64,000 nucleotides of DNA from Spirometra erinaceieuropaei (lineage: Eukaryota > Platyhelminthes > Cestoda > Diphyllobothriidea > Diphyllobothriidae): NCBI GenBank assembly GCA_902702965.1, contig CACRXP010000021.1:1826686-1890685 (forward strand), given 5' to 3'. The first letter of the stretch is position 1. Every line of letters starts with the position of its first letter. Shown piece by piece: positions 27,157 to 38,904 of this stretch. The translations under genes were made by a program, and so were the position numbers. The notes beneath the pieces are model-generated. The model ran no database searches and was not told where the DNA came from. It saw nothing but the letters and a program-made list of their open reading frames with translations.

Positions 27157-27942
27157 ATGGCCGATTACGACCCTAAAACAGACTTTCTCGTCGTCAATAC
27201 CCTCCTCTTTAAACTACCCCTTTCTACACCGAGCAACCCCGGGTTTGGTTTCGTCAGATTGAGGCGGTTTTCTCAACAAGCCGCATAACTAGCGAACACA
27301 CCCGATACTCTTACGTGATGCAGAGTCTGCCTTTCGACGTCGCCGTCGATGTCGACGACCTCCTCGACCCGACTCCTGCCAACGACCCGCACATCCAGTT
27401 AAAATATGCCGTCATCCAGAGAGTGTCTAAGTCGGCCAATCGGATACTACGGGAGTTATTCACGCAGGTGGAACTGGGTAATCAAACTCCTTCCCAGCTT
27501 ATTCGCCATATGTGTTCATTATTGGCTGGTCGTCATAAGGACGACACCATTTTTCGACAAATCTGTTTAGATAAGTTGCCGGTTCCCATGCAGCAGGTTT
27601 TGGCCATGCTGGACATTAGCATCTCTCTAGACAAAATGGCCAACCATGGTAGGGGATGCTCACCGATCGTCCTTACGGAACTCACTCGTTCCGTTGTGCC
27701 TTACGGGTTCTCTCTCGAGACCAACCAGCAGCCGCACAGCGGCGCATGATATAGGCAGAATGGCATTACCGACCCTTGTCTTTGACGGTAATGCTATGGC
27801 CAACCATGCCGACAGGATCAACGAATGTTACCCAGTCGGCGCGACATGCGCCAATATTCAACTGACCTCGACTCCCAACAAATCTGATAGAGTAGTCATT
27901 TCCCTCTCAAAGGGCACTCCCTCATTGGCATGCGACACTTAA
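27157..27942 (+). pseudogene. Ty3/gypsy gag fragment
   Basis: ATG at 27157 opens MADYDPKTDFL. The frame changes near 27225, after which VWFRQIEAVFSTSRITSEHT and MQSLPFDVAVDVDDLLDP are readable. Then come YAVIQRVSKSANRILRELFT, QTPSQLIRHMCSLLAG and PVPMQQVLAMLDISISLDKM, a gag (capsid-like) region of flatworm gypsy elements as I recall them. A 147-bp insertion interrupts it at 27649 and the reading resumes with ADRINECYP. No protease, RT or LTR is present next to it, so this is an isolated relic. Confidence 0.7.
27649..27795 (-). mobile_element. Short SINE-body insertion with 13-bp target duplication
   Basis: Flanked by identical ATGGCCAACCATG at 27636-27648 and 27796-27808. The inserted 147 bases share GATATAGGCAGAAT, ACTCACTCGT.CCGTTGTG and GCTCACCGATCG with the SINE cluster at 12.7-13.6 kb, but lack the tRNA head. 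It is therefore a 5'-truncated copy on the minus strand. Confidence 0.85.
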
Positions 27943-28064
27943 TGTGTGGAGCGGTCATCCCGTTGTTGCTCATCATGCAGAACCATTACGCCATCAGGTC
28001 CCTCAAGACGCCGAACATTTCTTACCGCGGCGACTATGACGACCTAAATGACACTGTACATCTT

Positions 28065-28225
28065 TTGTGCCCTGACGATGTCCGTTTTGAGTCCCTTATA
28101 CTATACCACATGCAGACCAGTCCTGTCCAACCCGCATACGTACCCCTCAAGGCTGACATTTATTTCTGCCCTGACGATGTCCAATTATAATCCGTTATAT
28201 ATCGCCACATGCAGGCCAGTCCTGC
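28065..28225 (+). repeat. Two diverged copies of a ~97-bp unit
   Basis: GCCCTGACGATGTCC and CACATGCAG.CCAGTCCTG occur twice about 97 bases apart. No coding meaning is evident. Confidence 0.6.
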
Positions 28226-28244
28226 CCACATTTTTCTGTTATTA

Positions 28245-28467
28245 TTAGCGAGGGTTTTTTTTCCTGTAAAATTATTCCAATCGTTTTTAAATTTTTAAGT
28301 GGAGTTCCTTTCACCGCTCGCTCATCATTCCTCTTAACGGACTAAAAATTCAGAGACTATGAATTGCATTTTGAACAAATTCTGTCAACCTCGTCTAAAA
28401 TTCTTATGTAAATTTGTTTTTACTTGCTTTGATGAGACCCCGACGGGTCTTTAATAAAAAATTATTA
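28245..28467 (+). repeat. ATT-tailed 3' end repeat, copy 2
   Basis: Contains AATTCAGAGACTATGAATTG, GAGACCCCGACGGGTCTTTA and an AATTATTA tail. It is matched at 22668-22848 and, inverted, at 37528-37870. Confidence 0.75.
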
Positions 28468-28479
28468 CACAATATCAGG

Positions 28480-29360
28480 CGTCATTTCGAGAACAATGGC
28501 TCTAATTTGGGCCATCTTGTTTATAACAGACCTGGCATTCGATAATTTAATATCGAATGTGTTTCGAACAGCAAGGCTAATGTCGATGGTATTTAGAAAA
28601 ACAAATTCGGAGGTGGATATGTAAGCTGTGAATCAATGTTATTTAGGGAATAACTACCAATGAGCCTAGAGTTATTGACGTACAAGGGATCAGCAAGATA
28701 AGGCTGGGTGGGAGGGCTAAAAGGCGTGGGGATATAGTTTTCGGACATTGAAATGTTAAGGGAGTTGGAGCAGGGATAAGCTTGGTAGTAGTTAATATGT
28801 GGAGAAGGAGATGAGAGTGGTGTCTAGAAGGAATGTGGAGGTTAGTGGGGGAGGGTAGGCAGTTGTAAGGATAAAAGGGTGGGAAGCCAGATTTAGGCTG
28901 GAAGTAAAAAGATTTAGGTTGACATACGTAAGAGCAGTTGGTTCTGAGTGGTGGAAGGCCTGAACTAGGTTGGGGGATAAATGACTTATTGCAATTCACG
29001 TACGAACTATTTACAGGTAAGGAACCGGTACGTAGGACAGAGAACTACTTGGAGGTATAACTGGAACTGCAGGGTTTATAGAAGAACTGTGCTGTAAAGG
29101 CTTAGTCAATCTAAGGGAAATTTTAGATCTAAAAGAGTTTTTTTAGTGCATCTCCTCGCTAAATCTAGCAGGATCTATATGAATAGCGAGATCGCATCGA
29201 CCGATACCATTATCTCGTCACACTTAATACTGACTCCTTTTAATTTGTCTAGAAATATTTTCAACCCTTAATGAAGTTCTGCGTAAGTGTACGTAGCTGT
29301 TGAAATTGTCACTTTGTGATCTTATGGCTGGGTGTATCGATTAGGGAAACTATCCATCGC
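28480..29360. other. Unassigned sequence
   Basis: Purine-rich on the plus strand at 28650-29000, which creates a Pro/Ser-rich open frame on the minus strand (28643-28999). This could be the Pro-rich segment of a CR1-like element, but no neighbouring domain supports it. Confidence 0.35.
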
Positions 29361-29365
29361 TCTTC

Positions 29366-29650
29366 CAGCATTTAACCCAGAACTCTGGCTGCGCCATATA
29401 GATGACATTTTTGTCATCGTCAAGAAAAATCAGTTAAATCTGCTCCGAACAAATCTTCATTTTATAATTCCAGAAATTAAGTTTACTTCCAAAACGAAGG
29501 TTGATTGACAACTCCCATTCCTGAATGTCCTTTTACGTCGCAAAATTGATTGACCACCCTATGCATCAGTCATTCAAGGTAAGGATAGTGCCAGTGCTAC
29601 GGCCGCCCGCGCGACGAAAACAATCACCTGGTGAGCTCTTTCATGTGTGA
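29366..29650 (+). mobile_element. Penelope-like RT fragment
   Basis: Plus strand reads LWLRHIDDIFVIVKKNQLNL, IIPEIKFTSKTKVD, a stop, and QLPFLNVLLRRKID. The DD catalytic pair followed by the LPFL.VL.RR segment fits Penelope-like RTs rather than LINE RTs. It is about 95 codons with stops. Confidence 0.6.
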
Positions 29651-29799
29651 AGAATGTATCTGAACTAACACCGATCGGCATATTGATCTGAACGCCACAC
29701 AAAAATCACTGAGAGCAAATTCGAACTGATGCAACCAATCTCAAAGAGTTGACGGAATATTTTGGCTTGAGAAGAAGCAATTTATAAAGAATTACACAA

Positions 29800-30670
29800 T
29801 CTGAAGGTAAGTAGGTCTCCTGGTCCGGATGATAGTTCAACAAAACTGTTGTGTTATCTTTCTCAAGGACAAGTTAAGTCGCTGTTCATCTTGTTCCAGA
29901 AATCCCTCGATACTGGAGTTCTTCCCATTGATTGGAAAACAGCCCATATTACACACATTCACAAAAGTGAAAGTCATGCACATGCGACCATTTGCAAACC
30001 CGTCAGCCTAGCGCCAATCTGCCACGAGGTCATGGAGAAGACCATCAAAAAGGCATTAATCATTTAGTTGGGAACCCACAACCTTCTGTCAATGCATAAT
30101 ACGGCTTTCGTAAAGGAAAATCATGTGTAACGAGCTTGCTTTACACTGTGCAGGACTGGACAAGAGCGTTCGATGAAAAACACAATGTGCGTGCTGTTTA
30201 CGTTGAGTTTAGGAAGGCCTCGATGGCGTATCACAGCGGCCTCTCCTGTGCAAATTGAGAGTAATTGATATCACAGACAAACTTCCTAAATAGATCAACA
30301 GTTTCTTCGTCGGTCGCCTTCATGTTATCTATGTACAGCAACAGCAACTAAGGCGCATATTAAAAGAAATTGGAGTTCCACGAGGTTCAAGCCTGGAATG
30401 GACGCTCTTTCTCTTTTTATTAGTCATTGTGTACGAGAATTGGGCTATGCGCATGCCATGTTTGCGGATGATGCAAACGTCTAGAAAATCATCCACAATG
30501 TCGCCAAAGAGGCCAAATTCCAGGGAAATATTTGTCAGTTGGAAGAATGGTACTGTAGATGGCCACTATCATTCAAGTGGAACAATTGCACAGTGCTGCG
30601 TCCTGGAAATCGAGGCCAGATCCCTGATAGGCGCACCTGTAGTGGTCAAGGACGTGAGATCAACTTAAAC
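29800..30670 (+). mobile_element. CR1-like RT fragment, heavily decayed
   Basis: Readable pieces on the plus strand in shifting frames: SPGPDDSSTKLLCYLS, VLPIDWKTAHITHIHKSES, SLAPICHEVMEKTIKKAL and, near 30450, HAMFADDANV. This follows the RT block order and resembles the copy at 41.2-42.6 kb. Many stops. Confidence 0.65.
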
Positions 30671-30674
30671 CACA

Positions 30675-31295
30675 TACAATAATTTTGCTCCGTCTAGTGA
30701 CAGAAGCCAGAAAGTTGTGAGAACGGGTTTATTCTGTACACAGGGCAGGTCGCCGTAGGTTGGCTGTATGCTTGTGGCAGAAATAAGCGTTTGTTCTGGA
30801 GAATGTCAGTTGCGGAGCCTTCAGTGTGTCGCTACCACCAAAAATGTGTTGTATCCTTCTTGCCTCCGTCTTGTCTGTTCAAAATCACGTCCGCATGGAC
30901 GGCATCCCGTATGCCCACTTGTAACAAATCAGCGATAGGAATTGCGTTGGTTGGCTCCGAGCCCACGCGAAGGTAGTGGCAAATTATCGACCAGGAGTGT
31001 GGCGTGGACGGGAGTACAAATCGGGGGTTAGCGAGCGCAGCCGTGGCGCGTATACAGTAGAACGAGGGGACAGAGAAAGGGCTACACACCTACCCTCTAA
31101 ACTACATACCACTCCGATTAGCCTAAGCAAAGAAAGATCTCCGCGTCTGGATGATGAACACTCCAAAGCCTTCTACAATATTGTAAGGCAGCTAAGGATA
31201 CGACTTCAATGCTGTACGCTGATAACAGACTTTCACAGTTTTTGATGAAGACTGCCTCGCCAAAGTCCTAGTAATTTGTTAAGGCCGCGTCATGG
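30675..31295. other. Unassigned sequence
   Basis: No recognised domain. Short frames on both strands, no tRNA or repeat family shared with the rest of the window. Confidence 0.4.
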
Positions 31296-32163
31296 ATATA
31301 GAATAGAATAGGTTTATTGTAGACCCCCTTGGGCACTGTCAATCCCCTTTGAACTCAGGAAAAAAACCTAAAACAAACTCGTCAATTTAAACTGCACTTT
31401 GACTTCATTTGCTTCGGGTGTCTGGTTAGCCAAAAGAGCGCGAATTAAGAGTTTGTTTTAAGTTAAAAAAAAACTCAGTTCTAAGGGAAAATAATAACAA
31501 AATTTTCAAAAAATAACGATATGTACAATATAAAAATTGAAGTTTGCAGTTTGGTAGTTTTCGGGGGCCTGAATAATATGTCCTTCATGGCAATTGAAGA
31601 ACTTTGATATCGGCCTGACCTTGAAATTATTTTCCTGCTGGGTAAATTTCGGTTTGCTCTAGTTGCTGGTTGTCAGTCTATCTGGCCAGCTGTAAGGGGG
31701 CGGTCGCACAGTTCCTACGTATTTTTTCAGGAGGCTTACCATCGTTGTCTGGACTAAGAGCTGGAAAAGATGAATATATATCAGGAGTAAGAAGCATTTA
31801 ATGGTAAGTCACAATCAAAACTGTCAAAATACTATTGAATCATGTGTCATATTGTTCTTGTTAATGTGAAATTATAGGAGTAGTGGTCAACTGTTTACTA
31901 TGACCTAATATAGTTCTATGTATGTTTAATATGGTTTTAATATAGACATACGCACGACTAATATGCAGGGTTTTATCGAAGGGTATATTTTTATTAGCTT
32001 TATAAGGGATATTTAGTGTCAGGTGACATAGCTGATGAAAACGAGAAAGGGAGGAAAATAGAAGAATATCATTATCTGTTCTATGTTTATCAATGATGCT
32101 ATCTTTTATGAATTTGATTATTTTTGGTGCTATGTTCCGGTATTTTTCAATCGGCTGGCATCA

Positions 32164-33366
32164 TCAGAGCCCTTTTGGACCAAATTCAATATCAAAGAAT
32201 TGACTTGAAAAATGTCCTATCTTATTCAAAAATAAATGTGTATTGTTATTTAAAAGGAATTTCTTAGTTTTTATTTTAAATTCGATTAGGGTTCGACTTT
32301 TCCTGATAGAACTTGGAAGAGAATTCCAGATAGTCGCATATCTTATGGTATAGAAATTTGACCGTTGGGACTTTGTGAATTTGGGAATCCTTATAATATC
32401 CTCACTATTTCTGGTGTTTCTAGGGGCGTTTTGGTTGGTAAGTAAATTCATTTTGAGAATATCTTGATCGTGGGTGACCTTGAATAGGAAGTTTAGACCA
32501 TTTTGAAGTCTTCTGATCCAGAGTGGTCGAAGACCGTATTTATGATATAGTTCTAAGTATGAACCCTGGATGTCATCACTTCTAGACAAAGATCTAATAA
32601 AACGTCTCCGAATGCCTTCTAGTTTCTTTCGGCCGTCTGAGGGCATTATGCCGAAGAAAATTGAACAGTAATCTAGGAGAGGTAAAACATACATTTTGAA
32701 CAGTTGTATTATTAGTGCATTTAAGGTGAAATTTTTACATATGAATCCACACATGCGAGTGGCTTTCGGTGATATTTGTTGGACGTGGGGAGATAAATTA
32801 AGGGTATTTGTATAGCTGAGACCTAAATCTTTTACCGATTGGGCCTCTGTTATTTCATTATCCTCGAAAATTATGGGGGGAAGTTTTTGTGGGCCAAATA
32901 TCAGGAGATGGCATTTTTCGGGTGAAAAGGGCTTCTGCAACTGACTACTCCATTCGCTGAGTTTTCTGAGATCAGTTTCAATTGTTCTATGAGTATTGGC
33001 TACTGTATTCCCGTTATATGCATATGCAATTGTAAGGTCGTCCGCATATAAAAACATCTTCGCTGAGACAGATATGGACGATAAGTCGTGAATATATATA
33101 AGAAATAGAAGGGGGCCTAGAATAGTGCCTTGAAGTACTCCACTGGTAATAGGGGATGGTTCTGAAACGACGTTTCGAATTTGCACCACCTGGTATCGGT
33201 TTTGAAGATAAGATTTAAGAAAATCAAGAAGGGGTGGCCTAATTCCATGACTTTTTAGCTTTATCAGTAGTCTTTTATGGGGGACTTTGTCAAAGGCCTT
33301 TCTTAGATCGAAGTATATTGAAGCTACTGTGTTTCCATCATCTCTATTGCTGGAAACGAATTCCAA
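32164..33366 (-). pseudogene. RT catalytic region and C-terminus of CR1-like element
   Basis: A 400-codon open frame containing IYFDLRKAFDKVPHKRLLIK, SGVLQGTILGPLLFLIYIHD and MFLYADDLTIAYAY, the RT blocks with the YADD pair. The C-terminal part has YGLRPLWIRRLQNGLNFLFK and TIRYATIWNSLPSSIRKSRT, typical of CR1-like elements. It is intact apart from separation from its N-terminus by a frameshift. Confidence 0.88.
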
Positions 33367-34980
33367 AAGAGTAAGGTGGCAGGACTGACATGACTTTTGG
33401 GCAAAAATGCATGTTGAGAGTAGGGAATGAGGTTGGCGTTCATGATATGGTCTAGCAATTGGTTATATATTATTTTCTCGAGGATTTTAGCTATAGCTGG
33501 TGTTCGGTGAACACCACGATAGTTTTGGGTATGAGATCGGTTGCCGCTTTTAAATATGGGCGCAATGGTCGAGTATTTCCACATGTCCGGAAAAATTGCA
33601 TTTGACTGGAGTAGGGTGAATAACTTAGATAGGAGTATTGGAGTATATGTAACATGCTTTAGAATACATGGTGGGATTTTGTCTGTCCCATAGGATTTGG
33701 TATTTGATAGTTGTTTGATGGCTACTTTAACAGTTTCTTCACTAAAATGGATCTCACTAAGGATGCGTTCAGTCATCTCGGTCGGTTGGGGGATGGTTCC
33801 CTCTTCGACTGTGTAGTTAGCTGAGAAGTATCTGTTGAATACGTTTACTATTTGTTTATCATTGGTTATAACTTGCCCTAATTCATTAATAATAGTTCGT
33901 GTTCCTGACTGTCGATGATTACTCATTAGTTTCTGAAACATCTGAGCTGTTCGTTCGGGGGATTCTAGTGCCCGAAGTTCTGCTGCTATGGTCTTTTGTG
34001 TTTCCATTTTCGTGACTAGGTCGTGAATTTCCCTAATTCGTCGAAGTGTGGAAAAATAACTCACAGAGGGGTCGCGTAGCTGTTTTTGTAGCTTTTTTAG
34101 TTTAGTTGAAAGGAAGTTCGGGATTGGTGATTTCTTATACGGGAGTCTTTCGTCTATCAAGGTATCTCGAATTACAAATAGGACAGAGTACAATAGGTTA
34201 ACTGCTTCCATAGGGGATGTTGTAAGAAGATATGGGCACCAGTCCAATGATCTAATATAGTTGTTCATGGAGTCCTCGTCAAGTTTTTTTGGGTTTAGGC
34301 GGGTGTTACCAAAATGGGGTGCTAGTTTTGCGTTTAAGGGGAGTGTTGATATTATTGCTTTGTGGTCACTTTCAAAGGTTGCGCAGTCGTAGTGCATATA
34401 GAAGGGCCAGATATCGTTGGTGAAAATAACGTCTAGTATATTGTTTCCTCGGGTGGGTTTGTCAACTATCTGAGTCCAGTTATTAAAGATAATTGAAGAC
34501 AAGAATTCTTCGTGCCTGGTAGGTGCTGATAATTCGACCCAATCTATTTCTGGGCGGTTTAGGTCGCCTGTAATTATCTTATATTCAGTTTTTATGTTAG
34601 CTATATTGCTTATTAAGAGGTTGAGGCTTGTGTCATCACTACTACATTCTGGAGGGGAGTAGAGGCATCCGACTAGTATGTTTTCCTGGGCATGAGATTT
34701 TATTGTGGCAAAACACGCTTCTCCAGAAAAGGTTTCGGTTGGGACATCAATACCACTTTGCTCAATGGTAGTTTTGATTTAGATAAGACAACCTCCGCCT
34801 CGTTTATTAACACGGTCCTGTCGATAGAAATTATAATTTGGGACCTATAGTGAAGCATTCGATATAAGCTCATTTGCCCATGTTTCTGTAATGCAAATTA
34901 CATCGGGGTTATATATTTCAACAAAAGTTCTAAGTTGGGATATTTTGTTGACAATCGATCTGGAATTTATAGGAGCTATC
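33324..34980 (-). pseudogene. Endonuclease and N-terminal RT of CR1-like element
   Basis: The endonuclease begins with APINSRSIVNKISQLRTFVE and VICITETW, then ILVGCLYSPPE, ITGDLNRPEIDW and SDHKAIISTLP. Two stops fall in the first third. The RT starts with TDKIPPCILKHV and continues DMWKYSTIAPIFKSGN and YRGVHRTPAIAKILEKIIYN. The frame is lost near 33370. Confidence 0.85.
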
Positions 34981-34981
34981 T

Positions 34982-35554
34982 TTAGGATGTTGGATATGGA
35001 AGAGGTGGGCTCTGGTGAAAAAAAGGATTTCTGGGGGTACTTTGAGTGAGTGATGGACTAAATGGAGGTAGGTGTGTGATTCTCGGAGGATATGGTGATG
35101 CGTATGGCGTAGTGTGAGTGCATGGGCTAGTGTGTATGGACTGAGGGTACATATGGGGAGGTGCGTTAACTAGGTGGTAATTGTACCTAAATGGAGTTTC
35201 AGTTGGGGAGGTGTAAAAGCCAAAGTAATTTGAAGGGTTGTAATTAGGTGGTAAGGAGTTTGGAATGCTAGAGTGATTTGGCTTATTCCTATGCCATGCA
35301 GGTGGATTTTGGGGAGTCGAGATGCGGTTATAGAAGCTTGCTTGTTTTCGGTTAGAGTTTGGTGGGCTTCTATTTGTTATGTCAACATACCTAGGGCGTT
35401 TTGGTTGTGTTGGTGTGCTTAGTAAGGCCTTTTGGTTTATGTGTCTTGTTTGGTAGTCGTTTTCTAGTACTGACTGATCGGTCTTGGGGGATGTATTAAA
35501 ACTTATACTGCTATCTAAGGGTGTCACATGACTCGGTCCGGGATCTGCATCCAA
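34982..35554 (-). pseudogene. Pro/Asn-rich N-terminal region of CR1-like ORF
   Basis: Starts MDADPGPSHVTPLDSSISF and is rich in Pro, Asn, Ser and Tyr, with no zinc knuckle or coiled coil that I can see. It ends prematurely where a T run has lost a base near 35022, after which the endonuclease frame begins. A comparable Pro-rich stretch precedes the endonuclease in the copy at 19.9-24.6 kb. Confidence 0.7.
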
Positions 35555-35725
35555 GCCTCGGGACCCTGGGCCCAGGTGGATTATAACCTACCGAAAGAGT
35601 CCAAAGGCGAACCACAAACTAGTAGGTGATCATAAGAGACCTGTCTGAATAACCTAAGTCTACATCCTCTAAGTGTTAGTTAACTGCGCAGGGACCTGAT
35701 ACAAACTTTCCGCGTCGCATGTGTT

Positions 35726-35941
35726 TTGAACCGTCCCCTTCAGTTTGAGGACTTTTTCCAACTCGCAGCTTCAACCAACATCGGAGGGCATCCTTTCAAA
35801 CTGTACTTACCCCAAGGGAGATTGGATGTGAACGAGTATTTTCTCACAAATCGTGTAGTGGTACAATGTAATAAACCGCCTGAGATAATTGTATTATCTC
35901 AATCTTTAGAGACGTTCAAGCAGCAACAAGCGACTATATGA
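35726..35941 (+). mobile_element. CR1-like 3' end fragment
   Basis: The frame FEDFFQLAASTNIGGHPFKL, then RLDVNEYFLTNRVV and QSLETFKQQQ parallels the C-terminal piece at 41258-41602, which has the same FFEL...LRGHAFKL...LDTRKFFFYNRV order. It is a 5'-truncated relic. Confidence 0.65.
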
Positions 35942-35999
35942 CTATGTTACCCTCAAAACAAGTGTGCTTTGTTACTAATTCCGTCGACTTATGTGTGAC

Positions 36000-37290
36000 G
36001 AATAGGCAGTCCAAATGTGTACGCCTATCGGAAATAGGCTGGAAGCAAGGGAAACACTGGCTAGCATTGCCTTCAGGTCTGGTCTAGAATGGAAGGAGAA
36101 GGAGTAGGACGCCAGTTGGGAGGATCGTATATCCTGTACAGAACAACGGGAGAATATGTTGGAGAGAGTTGACAGCCGGACAATGGCACGTCCGGCGCCG
36201 GGTGAACGGCGTCCCAAGTGTGAGAGGGAATGCGCCTAAGCCTCTTAAGCCAGGACACGTATGACTCGGCCTTGAATCTGACTGGCCAGTTTAGAACCGA
36301 GTGTTTGAATGCCACACAGTCCTGGTGCGCTCGTGCAAACATTCGTGAGAGGTCCAGCGTTGCGGTAGGGGCTCGGAGTAGGGCCATCACATGCCTACTT
36401 CCTTCGAATATACTGGAATGAAGCGAAGCGTAAGAGATACGTCAAAAAATTGTGTACTTGAATACCGACCTAAAGAGCCGTTCTGCTTAGAATGTCCTAA
36501 ACACCACAGGGTCTTCAACCGCAGGGCAATTTATAGAGCACTTTATACAATACGAAGGCCTATGACACCCATAAATGCTGGATAATATCCAGATTCATAA
36601 CGTACTGTAATTAAATCCTCGTAATCCGATGCTTTCTGAAGTCAAGTCGTCACTGATGATAGTTGACCACTGTTTCAGGATTGCATCGCGATGTCTGCCG
36701 TGCGCCAATTTTTTCTGCTGTACTGGCGTGCTTTGGGAAGGCATGGATCGGCCTTCCGATTTCGAATGACTAGGTGGATACAAATTCAACTATTCAGGGC
36801 CTAGCACACTAACTAAGTAAATGTGGGTGACGATACAGATAAACTTGGGATGTTTCAAACTCCTTAACAGCATAAATGTTGATTAGGAGTCAAATGAACT
36901 AGTTCTCAGTTCAGTTTATTTGAGCGAAATTAAGATGTGCACTGTCCACCTCCCCATTTGTTGCGAGCAACGGAATTTTCTCATAAATTCGGAAATGGAA
37001 AATCTAACTACTACAAAGGAAATACCAAGATTGCGCCGATAGAGGAATGAATCCACTTGTTTGCGGCGCTGTCAGATACGTAGGCACGGGAAAGGGTGGT
37101 GTACAGTAGTCAGTTTACGCACATGAATGTCACAGACAGCGTATTGTGTTCTCGATAGTCGCCAAGCTTCGGAATAAATATTATTAAGAAAGTGCAAAGA
37201 GTTACAGATAGAAATAAAATTCCATAAACGGATGTTACAGAAATATTCCAGCGGCATTGCAACAGTAATCAACTTTAAAACAAAGTTCTA
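36000..37290. other. Unassigned sequence
   Basis: A minus-strand frame of 105 codons at 36073-36390 shows no known domain. Nothing else is supportable. Confidence 0.4.
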
Positions 37291-37294
37291 AGTT

Positions 37295-38900
37295 AGATGA
37301 CATTATGATAAGTAATGTTATACTGACCTGCCTTTCTCTTAAAAGCCCCTATACATGTAAAGAGTATGACATCCGCAGGCAGAGCAGTACGGGCTTCAAC
37401 TACTCTGCTGGAGACGAAGTTCGGGCGTCCAACCTTTGGCCAGTCACATATAGTTTTAATTAATGCCCCTCCAAGATCGCTGTATTTGCTAATTCGAAGA
37501 GGTCTTCAAATGTGAGATAGTAGCCATAATAATAGTAATAATTTTTATTAACGTCTCGTGGGGTTCCGTTCGTAGCAAGTAAGAAGGACATTTACATGAA
37601 TTTTAGAACAGGTATACAGAAACTATACAATACTTTATTCATAGTTATTGAATAAGCAGTGTGTTACAAAGAATGATGAGCGAACAGGGGAAAAAACTCC
37701 TAACATTTAAACAAAATGAGTATAGCTGGATTAACTTTATAGAAAAAACTGTCGCTCCTGAATGTATAAAAAGCAGGTAGGACCGGCTTGTATGTGGCAG
37801 TGTATAACGGATTTCATGAACGGGTAAGTAGGCGGGTCAGGCAGGCCTGGCCTGTATTTGGTATGTTCTAACCACATGGAATGAGAAACGCTTGCATCAC
37901 GTCGTTTTGCAGCTGATTGTATCCCGATTGAAAGGGATCGAGCCTCGATAATCGTTTCTCATAGGCTAATGAGCCTCCTTCTATTACAATTTTGTATGCG
38001 CGCCTTCGAACTTCTTCGAGGATGCAGAGGTCCTTAGCAGTCCAAGGTCCCCATGCTTGGGTAGTGGACTTCAGTCGTGGTCACACAAACCTTCGAGAGA
38101 TTCTAGCAAAGCAGTCTTCACCAAAGGAAGAGGAAGCCATCTTGACGAGGAACATGACTGAGATCGCGAACCTGACTACCTTTGAGCAGTGCAACGAGGA
38201 TTTGACTGAAGTCGTGATCAACACACCCAAGTCTTTCTGGGTGTCTGCATCTTGCAATGGTATGACAAAGTCGATAAACCATGTAGTTTGGAGATCTGGT
38301 TCCGCCGACTCACGAAATATTGCAGTCGTTCACGTTGAACAACAAACGCCAGTCGCACAAAAATTGCCCCTGTTGGTTAGTGTTTGAACACAGACACTCT
38401 TTGTCAGTTTCAGTTCCCAATTACGCTTCAAATCTTAATATAATCGGCAGACATATCAAAATCGTAACCCAATTCATTTGCGTAGTCGTTTACGTATATA
38501 GCAAAAAATGTTAGACCAACAAGGAAACCCCAGAAATCATAACTCTCACTCCCAACTTCTGCGAACTGCTTGTCAAAGACACAGACAATTTGGGAGTCCC
38601 CGATTAGGGAATTTTTAATCCACACCTGATGATTACCCCTAACGCCTGTTTAGCTGAGTTCCTACTGAGTCGTTGATGGGGTACACTATCAAATGCATTC
38701 CCAGAGTCTACGCAGAATGCATACATCGCAGTGCTACAGCCAAGAGTTCCAAACAGTATGAAAAATTTGTCACACAAGACCTGCCTTTACGAAATTCATG
38801 CCGGACATCGGATGGTATACCATGTTGTTTCAAAAGACGCATTAGCTCTTGCTAAATGATCTTTTTTTCATAATTTTGCAGTAGCTCGAAGTGAGGCTGG
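37295..38900 (-). mobile_element. CR1-like copy, heavily decayed, with nested insertion
   Basis: Minus-strand pieces include IVCVFDKQFAEVGSES and FFAIYVNDYANELGYDF near 38430-38600. Farther along are AWGPWTAKDLCILEEVRRRA near 38000 and NFVSSRVVEARTALPADVI near 37400. The order equals that of the copy at 41.2-42.6 kb. An inverted ATT-tailed repeat is inserted at 37528-37870. Confidence 0.65.
37528..37870 (-). repeat. ATT-tailed 3' end repeat, copy 3 (inverted)
   Basis: The minus strand reads CCTGTTCGCTCATCATTC, TTCTAAAATTCATGTAAATG and an AATAAAAATTATTACTATT tail, matching 28245-28467. Confidence 0.65.
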
Positions 38901-38904
38901 TTGG

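Larger units (their letters stand above)
31297..35585 (-). mobile_element. CR1-like non-LTR retrotransposon, nearly full length
   Basis: One former long ORF (35554-32164, about 1130 codons) runs from a Pro/Asn/Ser-rich N-terminus through an APE-type endonuclease and RT to a C-terminal region. Four lesions are visible: a frameshift in a T run near 35022, stops at 34845-34847 and 34779-34781, and a one-base frameshift near 33370. The 3' untranslated part ends near 31300 with short ATTCT units on the minus strand, as is usual for CR1-type tails. It is the best preserved retroelement in the window. Confidence 0.85.
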
